A stretch of DNA of 64,000 bases. Origin: Sulfuriferula sp. AH1 (GTDB lineage: Bacteria; Pseudomonadota; Gammaproteobacteria; Burkholderiales; Sulfuriferulaceae). The DNA lies in the NCBI RefSeq assembly GCF_002162035.1, contig NZ_CP021138.1, positions 1,364,001 through 1,428,000 of the forward strand, in the 5' to 3' direction. Positions within the stretch are counted from its first letter, which is position 1. Each line of letters starts with the position of its first letter. Below, piece after piece: positions 36,491-46,116 of the stretch. A model generated the notes under the pieces. The model ran no database searches and was not told where the DNA came from. It saw only the letters and a list, made by a program, of their open reading frames with translations. Position numbers and translations under genes: made by a program.

Positions 36491-37843
36491 CTATTCGGCC
36501 AGGTTATCAGCCACCAATTCCAGCAAGCTGTGCATGGTCTTGTCCCACTGGAAATGAGCCTGTCCGTCGTCAAAAGTCTGGCGGCAATTGGAGCAGCTGG
36601 TAACGGCGAGATCTGCACCTGCTGCATCGATCTGCTGCATCTTTATTTCAAACGCTTTATAACGTAGCGAGTCGGCACGATGGATCGTGACCACGCCGCC
36701 ACCGCCGCCGCAGCACCAGTTCAGGTCTCCGGTGTCTTCCGTCTCTTTAAGATCGGCGCCGAGCGCCTGAATGACTTCCCGCGGTGCCTGGGTAGCGCCG
36801 CCGCGGCGTGATATCTGACAGGGATCATGAAAAGTGATCGATTTCGCCAGTGGTTTTAATTTTATTTGGCCGCTTCGTACTTTCTCGGCAAGGAATTCCG
36901 AGATATGCAGCACCTGGAATGGCAACGGCTTGCCGTACATGTTGGCGCCCTGCCAGCGCAACGCGCCATACGCGTGACCACATTCCGGCATGATCACCAG
37001 CCGGGCACCGCAATCGATGGCGGCCTGAATCAGCTTCATGCTCATGTCTTTTTGCCATTCGCTGTTGCCCGAGAGCAGCCCGAAATTGGTGGCTTCGTAA
37101 CCGTCGCTACGCAGCGTCCAGGACAGTCCCAGGTGATTCAGCACCTTGGCTGTGGACACAATGGATTGCGGGTATTTCATGATCTCGATGGAGGAGAGGG
37201 CAATGAGCACATCGGCCCGTTCCTTATCCATGGGGATGGCTATGTCGTGTTCATCGGCGAGCCAGTCGATGCGCTCTTTCAATACCTTGGGAGTCGCGCC
37301 CAGCGGGCTGCCTTCGCGTTCTGCACGCTCGGCTACGGCCCAGAGTTCGTGCGGGACCAGTCCGGCTTCGAACATGCCATGCCGGGCCTGACCGACAAGG
37401 GTCGCGATATCGATGCCCATCGGGCAGATCAGGCTGCAGCGACCGCACATGGTGCATGAATCGTAAAGCAGGGTCTGCCAGTCTTCCAGCTCTTCAATGG
37501 TGACTTTGTGTTTGAGATTGAGTGCTTTATATATAAATGAGAATGCGCCGGATTCGCGCTTGTAGGCCTGCTTGAAAGGTTCCAGTTTCCAGATTGGCGT
37601 ATATTTCGGATTTTCCGTAGCGGTGTAAAAATGACAGGCCTTGGCACACTGACCGCAATGTATGCACGATTCCATATAGGTCGCTGCAGTGCGGCCAAAA
37701 TCCTTGCTGAAACGTTGCATGGCAGCCGCGACACGTTCAGCATCGGGGCGTTCTCCCTGTTTATCATATCGGGCTTGCGGGTTCTCGACACTCAGGCGAG
37801 GAGAGTCCAGGTCAAGCGGATGTAGCGTGTCGATATCGCTCAT
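36491..37843 (-). CDS. HdrD/DsrK/GlpC-like Fe-S and CCG-domain protein
   Basis: Cytoplasmic iron-sulfur protein of 450 residues. Two [4Fe-4S] motifs lie near residues 60-70 (CIHCGQCAKAC) and 131-142 (CTMCGRCSLICP). The C-terminal part has CCG domains: a degenerate first copy (MPECGHAYGALRW, about 290) and a full second copy with DPCQISRRGG, WCCGGGGG and SCSNC (about 345-425). These CCG cysteines can bind the noncubane cluster used for disulfide reduction in HdrB/HdrD and DsrK. It overlaps the cytochrome-b-like gene by four bases, so the two form a membrane-bound DsrMK/HdrDE-like pair. Its substrate in this operon is unknown. Confidence 0.85.
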   Translation of the reverse strand: MSDIDTLHPLDLDSPRLSVENPQARYDKQGERPDAERVAAAMQRFSKDFGRTAATYMESCIHCGQCAKACHFYTATENPKYTPIWKLEPFKQAYKRESGAFSFIYKALNLKHKVTIEELEDWQTLLYDSCTMCGRCSLICPMGIDIATLVGQARHGMFEAGLVPHELWAVAERAEREGSPLGATPKVLKERIDWLADEHDIAIPMDKERADVLIALSSIEIMKYPQSIVSTAKVLNHLGLSWTLRSDGYEATNFGLLSGNSEWQKDMSMKLIQAAIDCGARLVIMPECGHAYGALRWQGANMYGKPLPFQVLHISEFLAEKVRSGQIKLKPLAKSITFHDPCQISRRGGATQAPREVIQALGADLKETEDTGDLNWCCGGGGGVVTIHRADSLRYKAFEIKMQQIDAAGADLAVTSCSNCRQTFDDGQAHFQWDKTMHSLLELVADNLAE

Positions 37844-38517
37844 GTGCGCGCCCCTTTCCTGGCAAATTGGGAACCCGTGGTTCCACGCGATACGAAGACC
37901 AGTACAGCATGTGCAAGCTTGCCAAAAGGCAGCCAGATCAGCAGCAACTCGAAGCTCAGCAGGTGCACGGCGACAGCCAGTCCATTCTGTGACGCACCGA
38001 GTGCCGAATCGCTTTCCCCCAAGGCACCCAGCGCGACCATGCCTGTAGCCAGCGGCAACATCGTTACCAGCCAGCTGAAATAGTCATCAAAATTGGACAG
38101 CAGCGCCAGCACAGGATTGTTCATGCGCACCATGAGCGCGATCAACAGTGACATGATGGTGATAGCGGCGACCAGATAGACGATGCCATTAGGCAGTGCA
38201 GGCCAGGAGATACCGGTCAAACGGGTTATGAAAACGATGTGCGGCAAAAAACCAAACACGATGATGGCAAGACCAAGGTGGAACACATAGCCGTTAATGA
38301 CGGAAAACCGTGTGCTTGCACGGAATTCGCGATGCGGGACCATGCGGCTGAAAATCGTGCGGATCGCGCCGGACAGGGTATGAGTCGTGCGCGGGGCGGA
38401 TAAATCCCTTTTCACGGGATGACGGAATATGGCGATCAGACGCCACGCAATGCCGATAATGAATATGGTGAACGCCGCATCCAGCGCCGTCCCCCTTGCA
38501 AAAGTGATCAAATCCAT
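37840..38517 (-). CDS. NarI/DsrM/HdrE-like membrane cytochrome b subunit
   Basis: Membrane protein of 225 residues with about five helices, resembling the di-haem cytochrome b of NarI, DsrM and HdrE. Candidate haem histidines are in NGYVFHLGLAIIVFGF (about 74-89) and AVHLLSFELLLIWLPFGKLAHAVL (about 185-208). It would pass electrons between the quinone pool and the Fe-S partner encoded downstream. It starts 45 bases after selA, within the Sec operon. Confidence 0.82.
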   Translation of the reverse strand: MDLITFARGTALDAAFTIFIIGIAWRLIAIFRHPVKRDLSAPRTTHTLSGAIRTIFSRMVPHREFRASTRFSVINGYVFHLGLAIIVFGFLPHIVFITRLTGISWPALPNGIVYLVAAITIMSLLIALMVRMNNPVLALLSNFDDYFSWLVTMLPLATGMVALGALGESDSALGASQNGLAVAVHLLSFELLLIWLPFGKLAHAVLVFVSRGTTGSQFARKGART

Positions 38518-38562
38518 ACTGATTTATCCCCTCCGTGCTTCGGACAGTGCTGAATCTGCCCA

Positions 38563-40017
38563 TTAAATTATGGTTAATTGTCTGATTTGTCCAATAAACT
38601 CATTCACATGCACGGTTTCCAGGCAGCGCATATCCAGACAGAAAGCGCCGTCTGCGATCCTGCCCAGGATGGGTACTGGCAATTGACGAAAGGCTTGATC
38701 GATTTTCTTCAGAGCACTGCCTTCGCCTCTGCCTTTGATGAGCGGTGAAATAGCGAGACACTCGCTGGAGAGCAGGTTGACCGGCAGCGACCCGCTACCG
38801 ATCTGGCTATGACAAGGTTTGATTGCGACGGTGGCGTGGCCTGACATAGCCAGCATGACAGCGGGCAATACCTCTTTTGCCACAACTTCAATCTCTGCTG
38901 TAGATCGCGTCAGCAAGCGCAGGGTAGGTAAATTCTGAATGAGGCGCTCCGGGTCGCGATATAGCCGCAAAACTGCATCCAGTGCGGCATAAGTCATCTT
39001 GTCCACCCGCAGCGCCCGCTTGAGGGGGTTTCTTTTGATTTTGGCGATCAGGTCTTTACGGCCGATGATAATGCCGGCCTGCGGTCCGCCCAGTAATTTG
39101 TCACCGCTAAACGTCACCAGATCCGCGCCATTGGCGAGCGATTCCTGCGGTGTCGGCTCGCTGGGCAAGCCCAATTTGTCGAGATCGGCCAAGGTGCCGC
39201 TCCCCAGATCCACCATGAATGGCAAGCCATGTTCATGGGCAAGCGCGGCAAGATTCTTTTCCGCAACCGATGCGGTAAATCCCTGTATCGCATAGTTGCT
39301 GGTATGAACCTTGAGCAGCATCGCTGTTTTGGCTGAAATCGATTCCGTATAGTCCTTCAGATGCGTACGGTTGGTAGTGCCAACCTCCCTAAGCCGGCAG
39401 CCGGCACGCGACATGATGTCCGGTACGCGAAACGAACCGCCGATTTCCACCAGCTCACCGCGCGAAACTATTACCTCCTTGCGTAACCCCAGCGTATTGA
39501 GCGCCAGAAAAACAGCTGCCGCGTTGTTATTGACCACAGTTGCCGCTTCGGCGCCGGTCAGCTCCTGCAACAACGGCTCAATCAGATTGTCGCGATCACC
39601 GCGAGAACCGCCATCCAGGTCATATTCCAGATTGCAGGGACGGGTCATGGCATCGATGACCGCTTGCACGGCTACATCCGGCAACTGGGCACGGCCAAGG
39701 TTAGTGTGCAGCACCGTACCTGTCAGGTTGAATACAGGACGCAGCGAAGGCCGGAATGAGCGCTGGAGTGCCGATTGCAGGCGCAGATTAATCGCAGGTT
39801 CCGAAAATATATCCGCAGGCAAGCTATCGCTCCGCGTTACATGGTCGCGTAATTCAGCAAGCAGGGTACGTATCGCGGATACTACCGGTGTCCGTCCATA
39901 TTCGGCGATTAATACCTGAGTAGTAGCCATGTTCAGCGCACGATCCACTGACGGGATGGCAGCCAACATGGCGCTGGTTGAATTTTGCGATGATGTATTC
40001 GACCTGGAACTCGGCAT
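38563..40017 (-). CDS. selA: L-seryl-tRNA(Sec) selenium transferase SelA
   Basis: PLP enzyme converting Ser-tRNA-Sec to Sec-tRNA-Sec with selenophosphate. The 484-residue protein has N-terminal RNA-binding helices, the conserved LRPVFNLTGTVLHTNLGRA segment near 91-109 and the PLP-lysine motif VTFSGDKLLGGPQAG near 300-314. Length is typical (E. coli 463). It follows fdhE by 17 bases. Selenophosphate synthetase (selD) is missing from the window and must be elsewhere for the system to work. Confidence 0.96.
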   Translation of the reverse strand: MPSSRSNTSSQNSTSAMLAAIPSVDRALNMATTQVLIAEYGRTPVVSAIRTLLAELRDHVTRSDSLPADIFSEPAINLRLQSALQRSFRPSLRPVFNLTGTVLHTNLGRAQLPDVAVQAVIDAMTRPCNLEYDLDGGSRGDRDNLIEPLLQELTGAEAATVVNNNAAAVFLALNTLGLRKEVIVSRGELVEIGGSFRVPDIMSRAGCRLREVGTTNRTHLKDYTESISAKTAMLLKVHTSNYAIQGFTASVAEKNLAALAHEHGLPFMVDLGSGTLADLDKLGLPSEPTPQESLANGADLVTFSGDKLLGGPQAGIIIGRKDLIAKIKRNPLKRALRVDKMTYAALDAVLRLYRDPERLIQNLPTLRLLTRSTAEIEVVAKEVLPAVMLAMSGHATVAIKPCHSQIGSGSLPVNLLSSECLAISPLIKGRGEGSALKKIDQAFRQLPVPILGRIADGAFCLDMRCLETVHVNEFIGQIRQLTII

Positions 40018-40034
40018 GGGTATTGTTCTGATAG

Positions 40035-40964
40035 TTACGCGGCTATGGCAGAGGTGGATATCAGAAACAGGTTAGGGCCGCTGCGCAACTTGCCGCTTTC
40101 GTCCATCATCAGGTCCAGAGCAAGCGTAGCCAGGTCATCAGCAACCGGATCGACCAACGGATCTTTGTCCATGTACATGATCTTGAGATAAGTGCCGCAT
40201 TCTTCGCAGGTTTCTGCCTTCACTGCACCGGAACTGCTCTCGATCATATAATAGGAAATGCCTTTGGTGGACTCGCAATTAGTGCACTTGACGCGAACCA
40301 TATGCCATTGTGTATTGCATACCGAGCAGCACAGATAACGCAACGCATTTTCGGCACCGCCGATACGGATTATGCTCGAAACCGGCGGTGACGTGCACAC
40401 AGGGCACAGATTGCTGATATCGTTGGCACCGAAAGCCTGCGCGCCCAGCGTGGTTGCCATATGTGTCCAGTAAATCTGGAGCGCGGCGGCGACAAAAGGA
40501 GCAGCGCCCAGGTCCATCTCGTCGAATTCGCCCGCGAGAATGGCGGTTGCGAATGACTCCAGCGCGATGCTATCCATTTCCTGCAAACGCAAAAGAATCT
40601 TTCTGGTATCCGGCGTCGCAGCAGGCATCACATCGGCAACTATTTTCTTCAATGCGGCTTGCCATGCAATATCGCGTGGCCAGCTTTGTACCGAAAGCGG
40701 CGGCATGCCATGTTCCCGGCACAATTTCATCTCGGCTTCAGTTGGTAGAGGTATCCTGGGGAAAGTCGCCAGCGCAGCATGCTGGGCATCGCTCAACTTC
40801 GCCATGAACAGCAGGAAATCCTTCATCACGTGACCTTCTGCCAGTTGTCGAAGACGTCCAGCACGGTCGCGAAAAACATTATCCCTCGGCGGAATATAGA
40901 TGAAAGGGATTTCACCGGACGGGGGTTCTATTTGTCCGGGCTGGATGATGGGGGTTGTACTCAC
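40035..40964 (-). CDS. fdhE: Formate dehydrogenase accessory protein FdhE
   Basis: FdhE is a cytoplasmic rubredoxin-like maturation factor that binds the catalytic subunit of respiratory formate dehydrogenases before Tat export. The C-terminal part holds four CxxC knuckles: CPVCTS, CCSVC, CTNCES and CEEC (about 185-265), as in E. coli FdhE. I chose a GTG start whose bases overlap the fdnI stop (GTGA) and which follows AAGGAAAA; an upstream in-frame start would overlap fdnI by 37 bases. About 309 residues result, equal to the family length. Confidence 0.93.
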   Translation of the reverse strand: MSTTPIIQPGQIEPPSGEIPFIYIPPRDNVFRDRAGRLRQLAEGHVMKDFLLFMAKLSDAQHAALATFPRIPLPTEAEMKLCREHGMPPLSVQSWPRDIAWQAALKKIVADVMPAATPDTRKILLRLQEMDSIALESFATAILAGEFDEMDLGAAPFVAAALQIYWTHMATTLGAQAFGANDISNLCPVCTSPPVSSIIRIGGAENALRYLCCSVCNTQWHMVRVKCTNCESTKGISYYMIESSSGAVKAETCEECGTYLKIMYMDKDPLVDPVADDLATLALDLMMDESGKLRSGPNLFLISTSAIAA

Positions 40965-41596
40965 AACTTGTTTTCCTTTGAAATTTCTTTGTACCATCCG
41001 GGATGATGATGTTTGGCCCAGGCTGCCGTAACAGTACCACGTGTCATGGCACGGATGGTACCTTTGGTCCAGATCGCCGCATACACATGCACAATGATGG
41101 CCACGATGGCAATAAAAGCCGCCACTGAATGTATCAACGCTGCCAGCCTGATAATGGGGATTGAAAAGAAAGGAGCGAAGTACGGACGCCAGATAATGAA
41201 GCCTGACAATACCAGAAGCGGGATACTGACCACCAGTGACCAGAATAAGTATTTCTGACCAATATTATATTTGCCGATTTCGGGCAAATTTGCAGCCTTA
41301 TTGGCCATGATCTCGCCAAAATGTTTCTGCCACTCGCGGTCGGCTTGGGTAATGTGATTGTTTTCCCAGAACTTGACGATCAGTCCCAGAAAAGAAACGA
41401 ACATGACCACACCGATAAACGGATGCAGAATTCTGGTCCAGGGACCGCCGCCAAACAAATTGCTCAAAAAGAAAAAAGCGGGGTGGAACAGCGCCAACCC
41501 GCTTAATGCCAGCAAGATAAAAGCGATCGCGACCAGCCAATGATTGATGCGATCATTGGCAGAATAACGCACTACAAGATTGGACTTGTTTGACAT
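40961..41596 (-). CDS. fdnI: Formate dehydrogenase cytochrome b556 subunit (gamma)
   Basis: Membrane anchor of formate dehydrogenase-N/O which passes electrons from the beta subunit to quinone. The 211-residue protein has four helices, with haem ligands expected at NHWLVA (about 18-23), HPFIGVVMF (about 58), and HSVAAF and HVYAAIW (about 155 and 170). The ATG before SNKSNLVV has a strong GAGGAG site seven bases ahead; an upstream start would add 10 residues. It overlaps fdhE by four bases. Confidence 0.93.
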   Translation of the reverse strand: MSNKSNLVVRYSANDRINHWLVAIAFILLALSGLALFHPAFFFLSNLFGGGPWTRILHPFIGVVMFVSFLGLIVKFWENNHITQADREWQKHFGEIMANKAANLPEIGKYNIGQKYLFWSLVVSIPLLVLSGFIIWRPYFAPFFSIPIIRLAALIHSVAAFIAIVAIIVHVYAAIWTKGTIRAMTRGTVTAAWAKHHHPGWYKEISKENKL

Positions 41597-41639
41597 TTGC
41601 TGCTCCTCGTTTTCTTGGTTATCCATCAATCACCTGTCA

Positions 41640-42518
41640 TTAATGCGGCTCGGATTCGCTCTCTTCCTCGTCGACTTCATTCGGACCGACTTTGATGTAG
41701 TGGAAGAATCCGACCAGTGCTGCCAAACCAATACCCAGGTTCATTAGCGGTTTGGTGACGCCTTTCCACAGCGATACGAGCGGGCTGATGGATGGATCTT
41801 TCGGTAAACCATGGTACAGCTCGGGCTGATCAGCATGTTGCAGCACATACATCACATGCGTTCCGCCTACGCCTTGCGGATCGTAAAGCCCTGCGTTGCT
41901 GTAACCGCGCTCCTTGAGGTCAACAATGCGATCCGCCGCATGCTCGACCATGTCCTCTTTGCTGCCGAACACGAGTGCGCCGGTCGGGCAGCTTTTCACG
42001 CAGGCCGGTTCCATGCCGACACCAACCCGGTCTGAGCAGAGCGTACATTTGTAGGCTTTGTTGTCCTTCTTGGAGATGCGAGGCACATTGAATGGGCACC
42101 CGGCAATGCAATAGCCGCAACCGATGCAGTTTTCCTCGTGAAAGTCGACGATACCGTTGCTGTACTGAATGATCGCACCGGGTGCCGGACAAGCCTTGAG
42201 ACATCCCGGATCGGCGCAGTGCATGCAACCATCCTTGCGGATCAGCCATTCCAGTTTGTCTTTTTCGACTTCAACTTCCGAAAAACGCATGACCGTCCAG
42301 GAATCAGCGGTCAGATCGCGTGGGTTATCGTAAATGCCGGCATTGCTGCCGATTTCGTCACGAATGTCGTTCCATTCCATGCACGCCGATTGACAAGCCT
42401 TGCACCCTATGCACTTGGATACGTCGATCAGCTTGGCGACATCAGTCGTCTGACGAACCTTGGGCGAAGGGGTTGTGGTGGCGGAACGGCGCAGGATATC
42501 CAAAGATTGTAATGCCAT
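41640..42518 (-). CDS. fdnH: Formate dehydrogenase Fe-S subunit (beta)
   Basis: Beta subunit of formate dehydrogenase-N/O, 292 residues, carrying four [4Fe-4S] clusters. The cysteine groups are [11 protein letters not shown] (about 36-46), [14 protein letters not shown] (about 98-111), [12 protein letters not shown] (about 131-142) and CTLCSDRV with CVKSCP (about 158-180). A C-terminal membrane helix ([17 protein letters not shown], about 257-273) anchors it on the periplasmic side. It follows fdnG by 11 bases. Confidence 0.96.
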   Translation of the reverse strand: MALQSLDILRRSATTTPSPKVRQTTDVAKLIDVSKCIGCKACQSACMEWNDIRDEIGSNAGIYDNPRDLTADSWTVMRFSEVEVEKDKLEWLIRKDGCMHCADPGCLKACPAPGAIIQYSNGIVDFHEENCIGCGYCIAGCPFNVPRISKKDNKAYKCTLCSDRVGVGMEPACVKSCPTGALVFGSKEDMVEHAADRIVDLKERGYSNAGLYDPQGVGGTHVMYVLQHADQPELYHGLPKDPSISPLVSLWKGVTKPLMNLGIGLAALVGFFHYIKVGPNEVDEEESESEPH

Positions 42519-42529
42519 GATCCGCCTCC

Positions 42530-45500
42530 CTATGCTTTCTCAATATTGACGAGGAATGACTTGAACTCGGGTGTTTGCGTGTTCGCATCACCTACATATG
42601 GCGTCAAGGTATTGGCAAGGTAACCGTTCTTGGCCAGCCCCTTGAATCCCCAATGAATCGGAATGCCGACCGTATGCACCGGCTGCCCATTGACGTTAAG
42701 CGTTCTGAGACGCTTGGTCACAACGGCCACAGCCTTGATATGCCCGCGGTTGGACGTGACCTTGACCTTATCTCCGGCCTTGATGCCTTTGGCCTTGGCC
42801 AGATCCTCACCAATTTCAACGAATTGCTCCGGTTGCAGAATGGCATTGATCCTGGCGTGCTTGGTCCAGAAGTGGAAGTGTTCGGTCAGGCGGTATGTCG
42901 TCCCGACGTAAGGGAACTCCCTGGCTTTGCCAAATGCTTCCATGTCGCCCTTGAATACCCGTGCAGCCGGATTGCTGATGACATTGGGGTGCAGCGGATT
43001 GGTGCCGATGGGCGTTTCAAACGGCTCATAATGTTCGGGGAACGGGCCTTCCGCCATTTTATCAACGGCAAACAGACGGGCAACGCCCTCCGGATTCATG
43101 ATGAATGGGCCGACATTTTCGTCCGGCGCCGCGTCCGGACGCATATCAGGAATATCCATGCCTGCCCATTTGTTCTCCTTGGCATTCCAGGAAATCACAT
43201 TGCGCGTGGCATCCCACGGCTTGCCGGATGGGTCGCATGAGGCACGGTTATAAAGTATGCGGCGATTGGCAGGCCAGGCAAAAGCCCAGTTCAGCGTATT
43301 ACCCAGACCACTCGGATCGGAATTATCGCGTCGCGACATCAGGTTGCCGGACTGTGGCCAGGCACCGGAGAAAATCCAGCAGCCGCAGGCAGTAGTGCCG
43401 TCATCACGCAGCTGCGCAAATCCGGCCAACTGCTCGCCGGCTTTAGCCAATACCTTGTTCGGATCTTTGGGATCGACAACATCAGCCAGGGCCTTGCCGT
43501 TAAATTCCTTGGCAAGTTCTTCCGAGGAAGGGCTATCAGGGATTTTGTACGGCCAGGTAAGGTTGAGTATCGGGTCAGGAAATGCACCGCCTTCCTGCTT
43601 GTACATCTCGCGCAGCTTGAGGAACAGAGCGCCCATGATCTCGGCGTCGCCTTTAGCTTCACCCGGTGCGTCAGCGCCCTTGAAATGCCATTGCAGCACG
43701 CGGCTGGAACTGACCAGCGAACCATCTTCTTCCGCGAAACAGGTGGAAGGCAGACGGAATACCTCGGTCTGAATTTTGGAGGAGTCAACATCATTGAATT
43801 CGCCAAAGTTTTTCCAGAATTCAGAGGTCTCTGTCGCTAGCGGGTCGATGACCACCAGATATTTCAACTTGGCAAGTGCACCGCCAATTTTGGCCTTATT
43901 CGGGAATGACGCCAGCGGGTTAAAGCCTTGAGCGAAGTAACCGTTGATCTTGCCCTGATGCATCAGCTCGAATACTTGCAGCACGTCGTAGACTTTGTCC
44001 AGCTTGGGCAGCCAGTCAAAGCACCAGTTGTTTTCCCTGGTAGCAGCATCGCCATACCAGGATTTCATCAGGCTGACGTGGAATTTTGGATAGTTTTGCC
44101 AGTAACTCATCTGACCTGGACGCAGTGGCTTCAGCGCACGTTTGTCCAGATAATCAGCAAAATCCTGTTCCTTCTCGCCAGCCAGAGTCATGTAACCGGG
44201 CAGCATATTGGAGAGCAGCCCCAGATCGGTCAACCCCTGAATATTGGAGTGTCCACGTAGCGCATTGATACCGCCGCCCGCCATACCCATGTTGCCCAGC
44301 AGTATCTGCACCATCGCCATGGTGCGGATGTTCTGGGAGCCAATAGAGTGTTGCGTCCAGCCCAACGCGTACAGGAACGTGGTGGTTTTATTTGGCACCG
44401 CAGTTGCGGCGACCATCTCACACACATGAAGGAACTGCTCTTTGGGCGTACCCGTGATTCTGGATACCATTTCTGGCGTGTAGCGGGAATAGTGCTGCTT
44501 CATCAGATTGAATACGCAACGCGGATCCTGCAAGGTCTCATCCACCAGTACAAAACCGTCAGCACCTTTCTGATAGGACCAGGATGCCTTGTTATAGCTG
44601 CGTTTTTCCTTATCATAGCCGGAGAATAAACCGTCATCGAACTGGTAATCGCCATTGACGAGGAAAGTCGCGTCAGAATATTTCTTGACGTATTCATGCT
44701 GAATCTTGTCATGGCTCAGCAGATAATTAATTATTCCGCCGAGAAATGCGATATCGGTGCCGGAACGAATCGGTGCGTAGTAATCCGCCACCGCCGCTGA
44801 CCGAGTGAAGCGGGGGTCAACCACGATCAGTCTGGCTTTATTGTGCGCTTTGGCTTCCGTTACCCATTTGAAACCGCATGGGTGTGCCTCGGCAGCATTG
44901 CCGCCCATCACCACAATCACATTGGCATTCTTGATATCGACCCAATGATTGGTCATCGCGCCGCGGCCGAACGTAGGGGCAAGACTTGCCACCGTAGGTC
45001 CGTGTCAAACACGCGCCTGGTTATCGAATCCTAATATGCCGAGGTTGCGAACAACTTTTTGAGTCAGGTAACCGGACTCATTGGAAGAGGCTGAAGCCGC
45101 CAGAAAACCAGTGGTCAGCCAACGATTGACAGTTAGACCATCGGCCGTTTTAGCAACGAAGTTCTGGTCGCGATCAGCTTTCATCAGCTTGGCGATGCGA
45201 GTGAAAGCCTCGTCCCAGGAAATACGTTTCCATTCACTGGCGCCTGCTTCGCGCACTTCAGGATATTTGAGGCGGCTGGGGCTATGCACGAAATCCAGCA
45301 GGCCAGCGCCTTTGGGACACAATGTGCCGCGATTTACCGGGTGGTCGGGATCGCCTTCGATATGAATGATCGTGGATTTTGCGTTTTTGGATTTATCGCC
45401 CATGCTGTACATGAGCAGACCGCAGCCGACAGAGCAGTACGGACAAGTGTTTCGAGTTTCAGTCGCGCGTTCAAGTTTGAAATTACGGATTTCCGCCAAA

Positions 45501-45592
45501 GCATCTGCGGAAGAAAATCCCATCAATGCCAAACTGGAACCTCCTAAGCTCGCGGTGCAGATTTTAAAGAATTGTCGCCTAGTAACTTTCAT
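42530..45592 (-). CDS. fdnG: Selenocysteine-containing formate dehydrogenase alpha subunit
   Basis: Catalytic subunit of formate dehydrogenase-N/O: oxidises formate to CO2 at a molybdenum (or tungsten) bis-MGD centre in the periplasm. The gene is one frame of 1020 residues interrupted by a UGA at residue 196, exactly the Sec position in E. coli FdnG, in the context ARV-U-HGPTV. The N terminus has a Tat signal ([15 protein letters not shown]) and a [4Fe-4S] motif with [11 protein letters not shown] (about 51-61). Without Sec decoding the gene would appear as two pieces (42530-44992 and 45005-45592). It heads the fdn-sel operon and its product is matured by the FdhE encoded nearby. Confidence 0.97.
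44971..44995 (-). promoter_or_regulatory. Bacterial SECIS hairpin of fdnG
   Basis: Starting about 10 bases after the UGA, the minus strand can fold with an apical stem GGCA/TGCC closed by the loop AGTCT and a lower ACG/CGT pairing. Position and the G-U-containing loop resemble the E. coli fdnG/fdhF SECIS, which SelB binds. The fold was drawn by eye. Confidence 0.75.
45005..45007 (-). other. fdnG: Selenocysteine UGA codon of fdnG
   Basis: The in-frame TGA lies between ARV and HGPTV, the invariant Sec site of respiratory formate dehydrogenases, and the same locus encodes SelA, SelB and tRNA-Sec. Recoding rather than a nonsense mutation is therefore strongly supported. Confidence 0.96.
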
Positions 45593-45657
45593 AACCCCTC
45601 CAGATGGATGAAATCAGAATTTTATTTTTATCTTTGCAGCGTAACACTTGTTCTTCA

Positions 45658-45686
45658 ATTAAAGACCCGGCATCGACAATTGTCAA
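45658..45686 (-). promoter_or_regulatory. Sigma-70 promoter of the fdn-sel operon
   Basis: On the minus strand TTGACA (45681-45686), a 17-base spacer and TTTAAT (45658-45663) precede fdnG by about 65 bases. The ATG follows a TGGAGGGG ribosome site. The promoter is embedded in an inverted repeat listed separately. Confidence 0.75.
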
Positions 45687-45706
45687 CCAACATTTATCGA
45701 TGCCGG
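45667..45706. repeat. Inverted repeat around the fdn -35 box
   Basis: CCGGCATCGA (45667-45676) and its exact complement TCGATGCCGG (45697-45706) are separated by 20 bases that contain the fdn -35 element and a GACAATTGTC palindrome. It may be an operator for fdn or the transcript end of the upstream cus operon; no T-run follows it, which favours an operator. Confidence 0.7.
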
Positions 45707-45733
45707 AAACTGTCCAGGTTCGCAATAAATCGA

Positions 45734-46090
45734 TTATTTGGCTGGTGCTATTTTTGTTATCACATACTGCCCCTTGGGTTGCTCGGATAGCTCGAACTCG
45801 ACTTTCTCACCCGCTTTCAGCGTGCTTAGTACGTGCTTGTCGAACACCTTGAAGTTCATGGTCATTGCTGGCCAATCAAGGCTGGCAATCGCCTCGTGGG
45901 TAATATTCACTTTGGCTTTTTTCTGATCCACGGAGTTGATCACACCTGTGCCGTGATGCGTTTTACCGGCAACAGCTTTGCCTGCATCCATCTTCATGCC
46001 CGGCATGTTATCCATGTCGGCCGCGATAACAGGCATGGAGATTACGCCTGCGAAAATGACTGGGATAAATGCTAATTTCAGTTTTTTCAT
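45734..46090 (-). CDS. cusF: Periplasmic copper/silver-binding protein CusF
   Basis: CusF-type metallochaperone that hands Cu(I)/Ag(I) to the CusCBA efflux complex in the periplasm. The 118-residue protein has a signal peptide (about 1-23, cleaved near VIA-AD), a Met/His-rich linker (MDNMPGMKMDAG, HHGTG) and the OB-fold with the ligand set HEAI, DWPAMTM (tryptophan and two methionines, about 70-78). It is last in the cus operon, 26 bases after cusA. Confidence 0.92.
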   Translation of the reverse strand: MKKLKLAFIPVIFAGVISMPVIAADMDNMPGMKMDAGKAVAGKTHHGTGVINSVDQKKAKVNITHEAIASLDWPAMTMNFKVFDKHVLSTLKAGEKVEFELSEQPKGQYVITKIAPAK

Positions 46091-46116
46091 GACACTTTCC
46101 TTTCAGGTTAAAAAAT

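Noticed and set aside
42530-45592. Apparent split of fdnG into two genes by a stop codon
   Set aside because: The TGA is exactly at the known Sec position, with a SECIS-like hairpin after it and selA, selB and selC in the same locus, so it is recoding and not a pseudogene.
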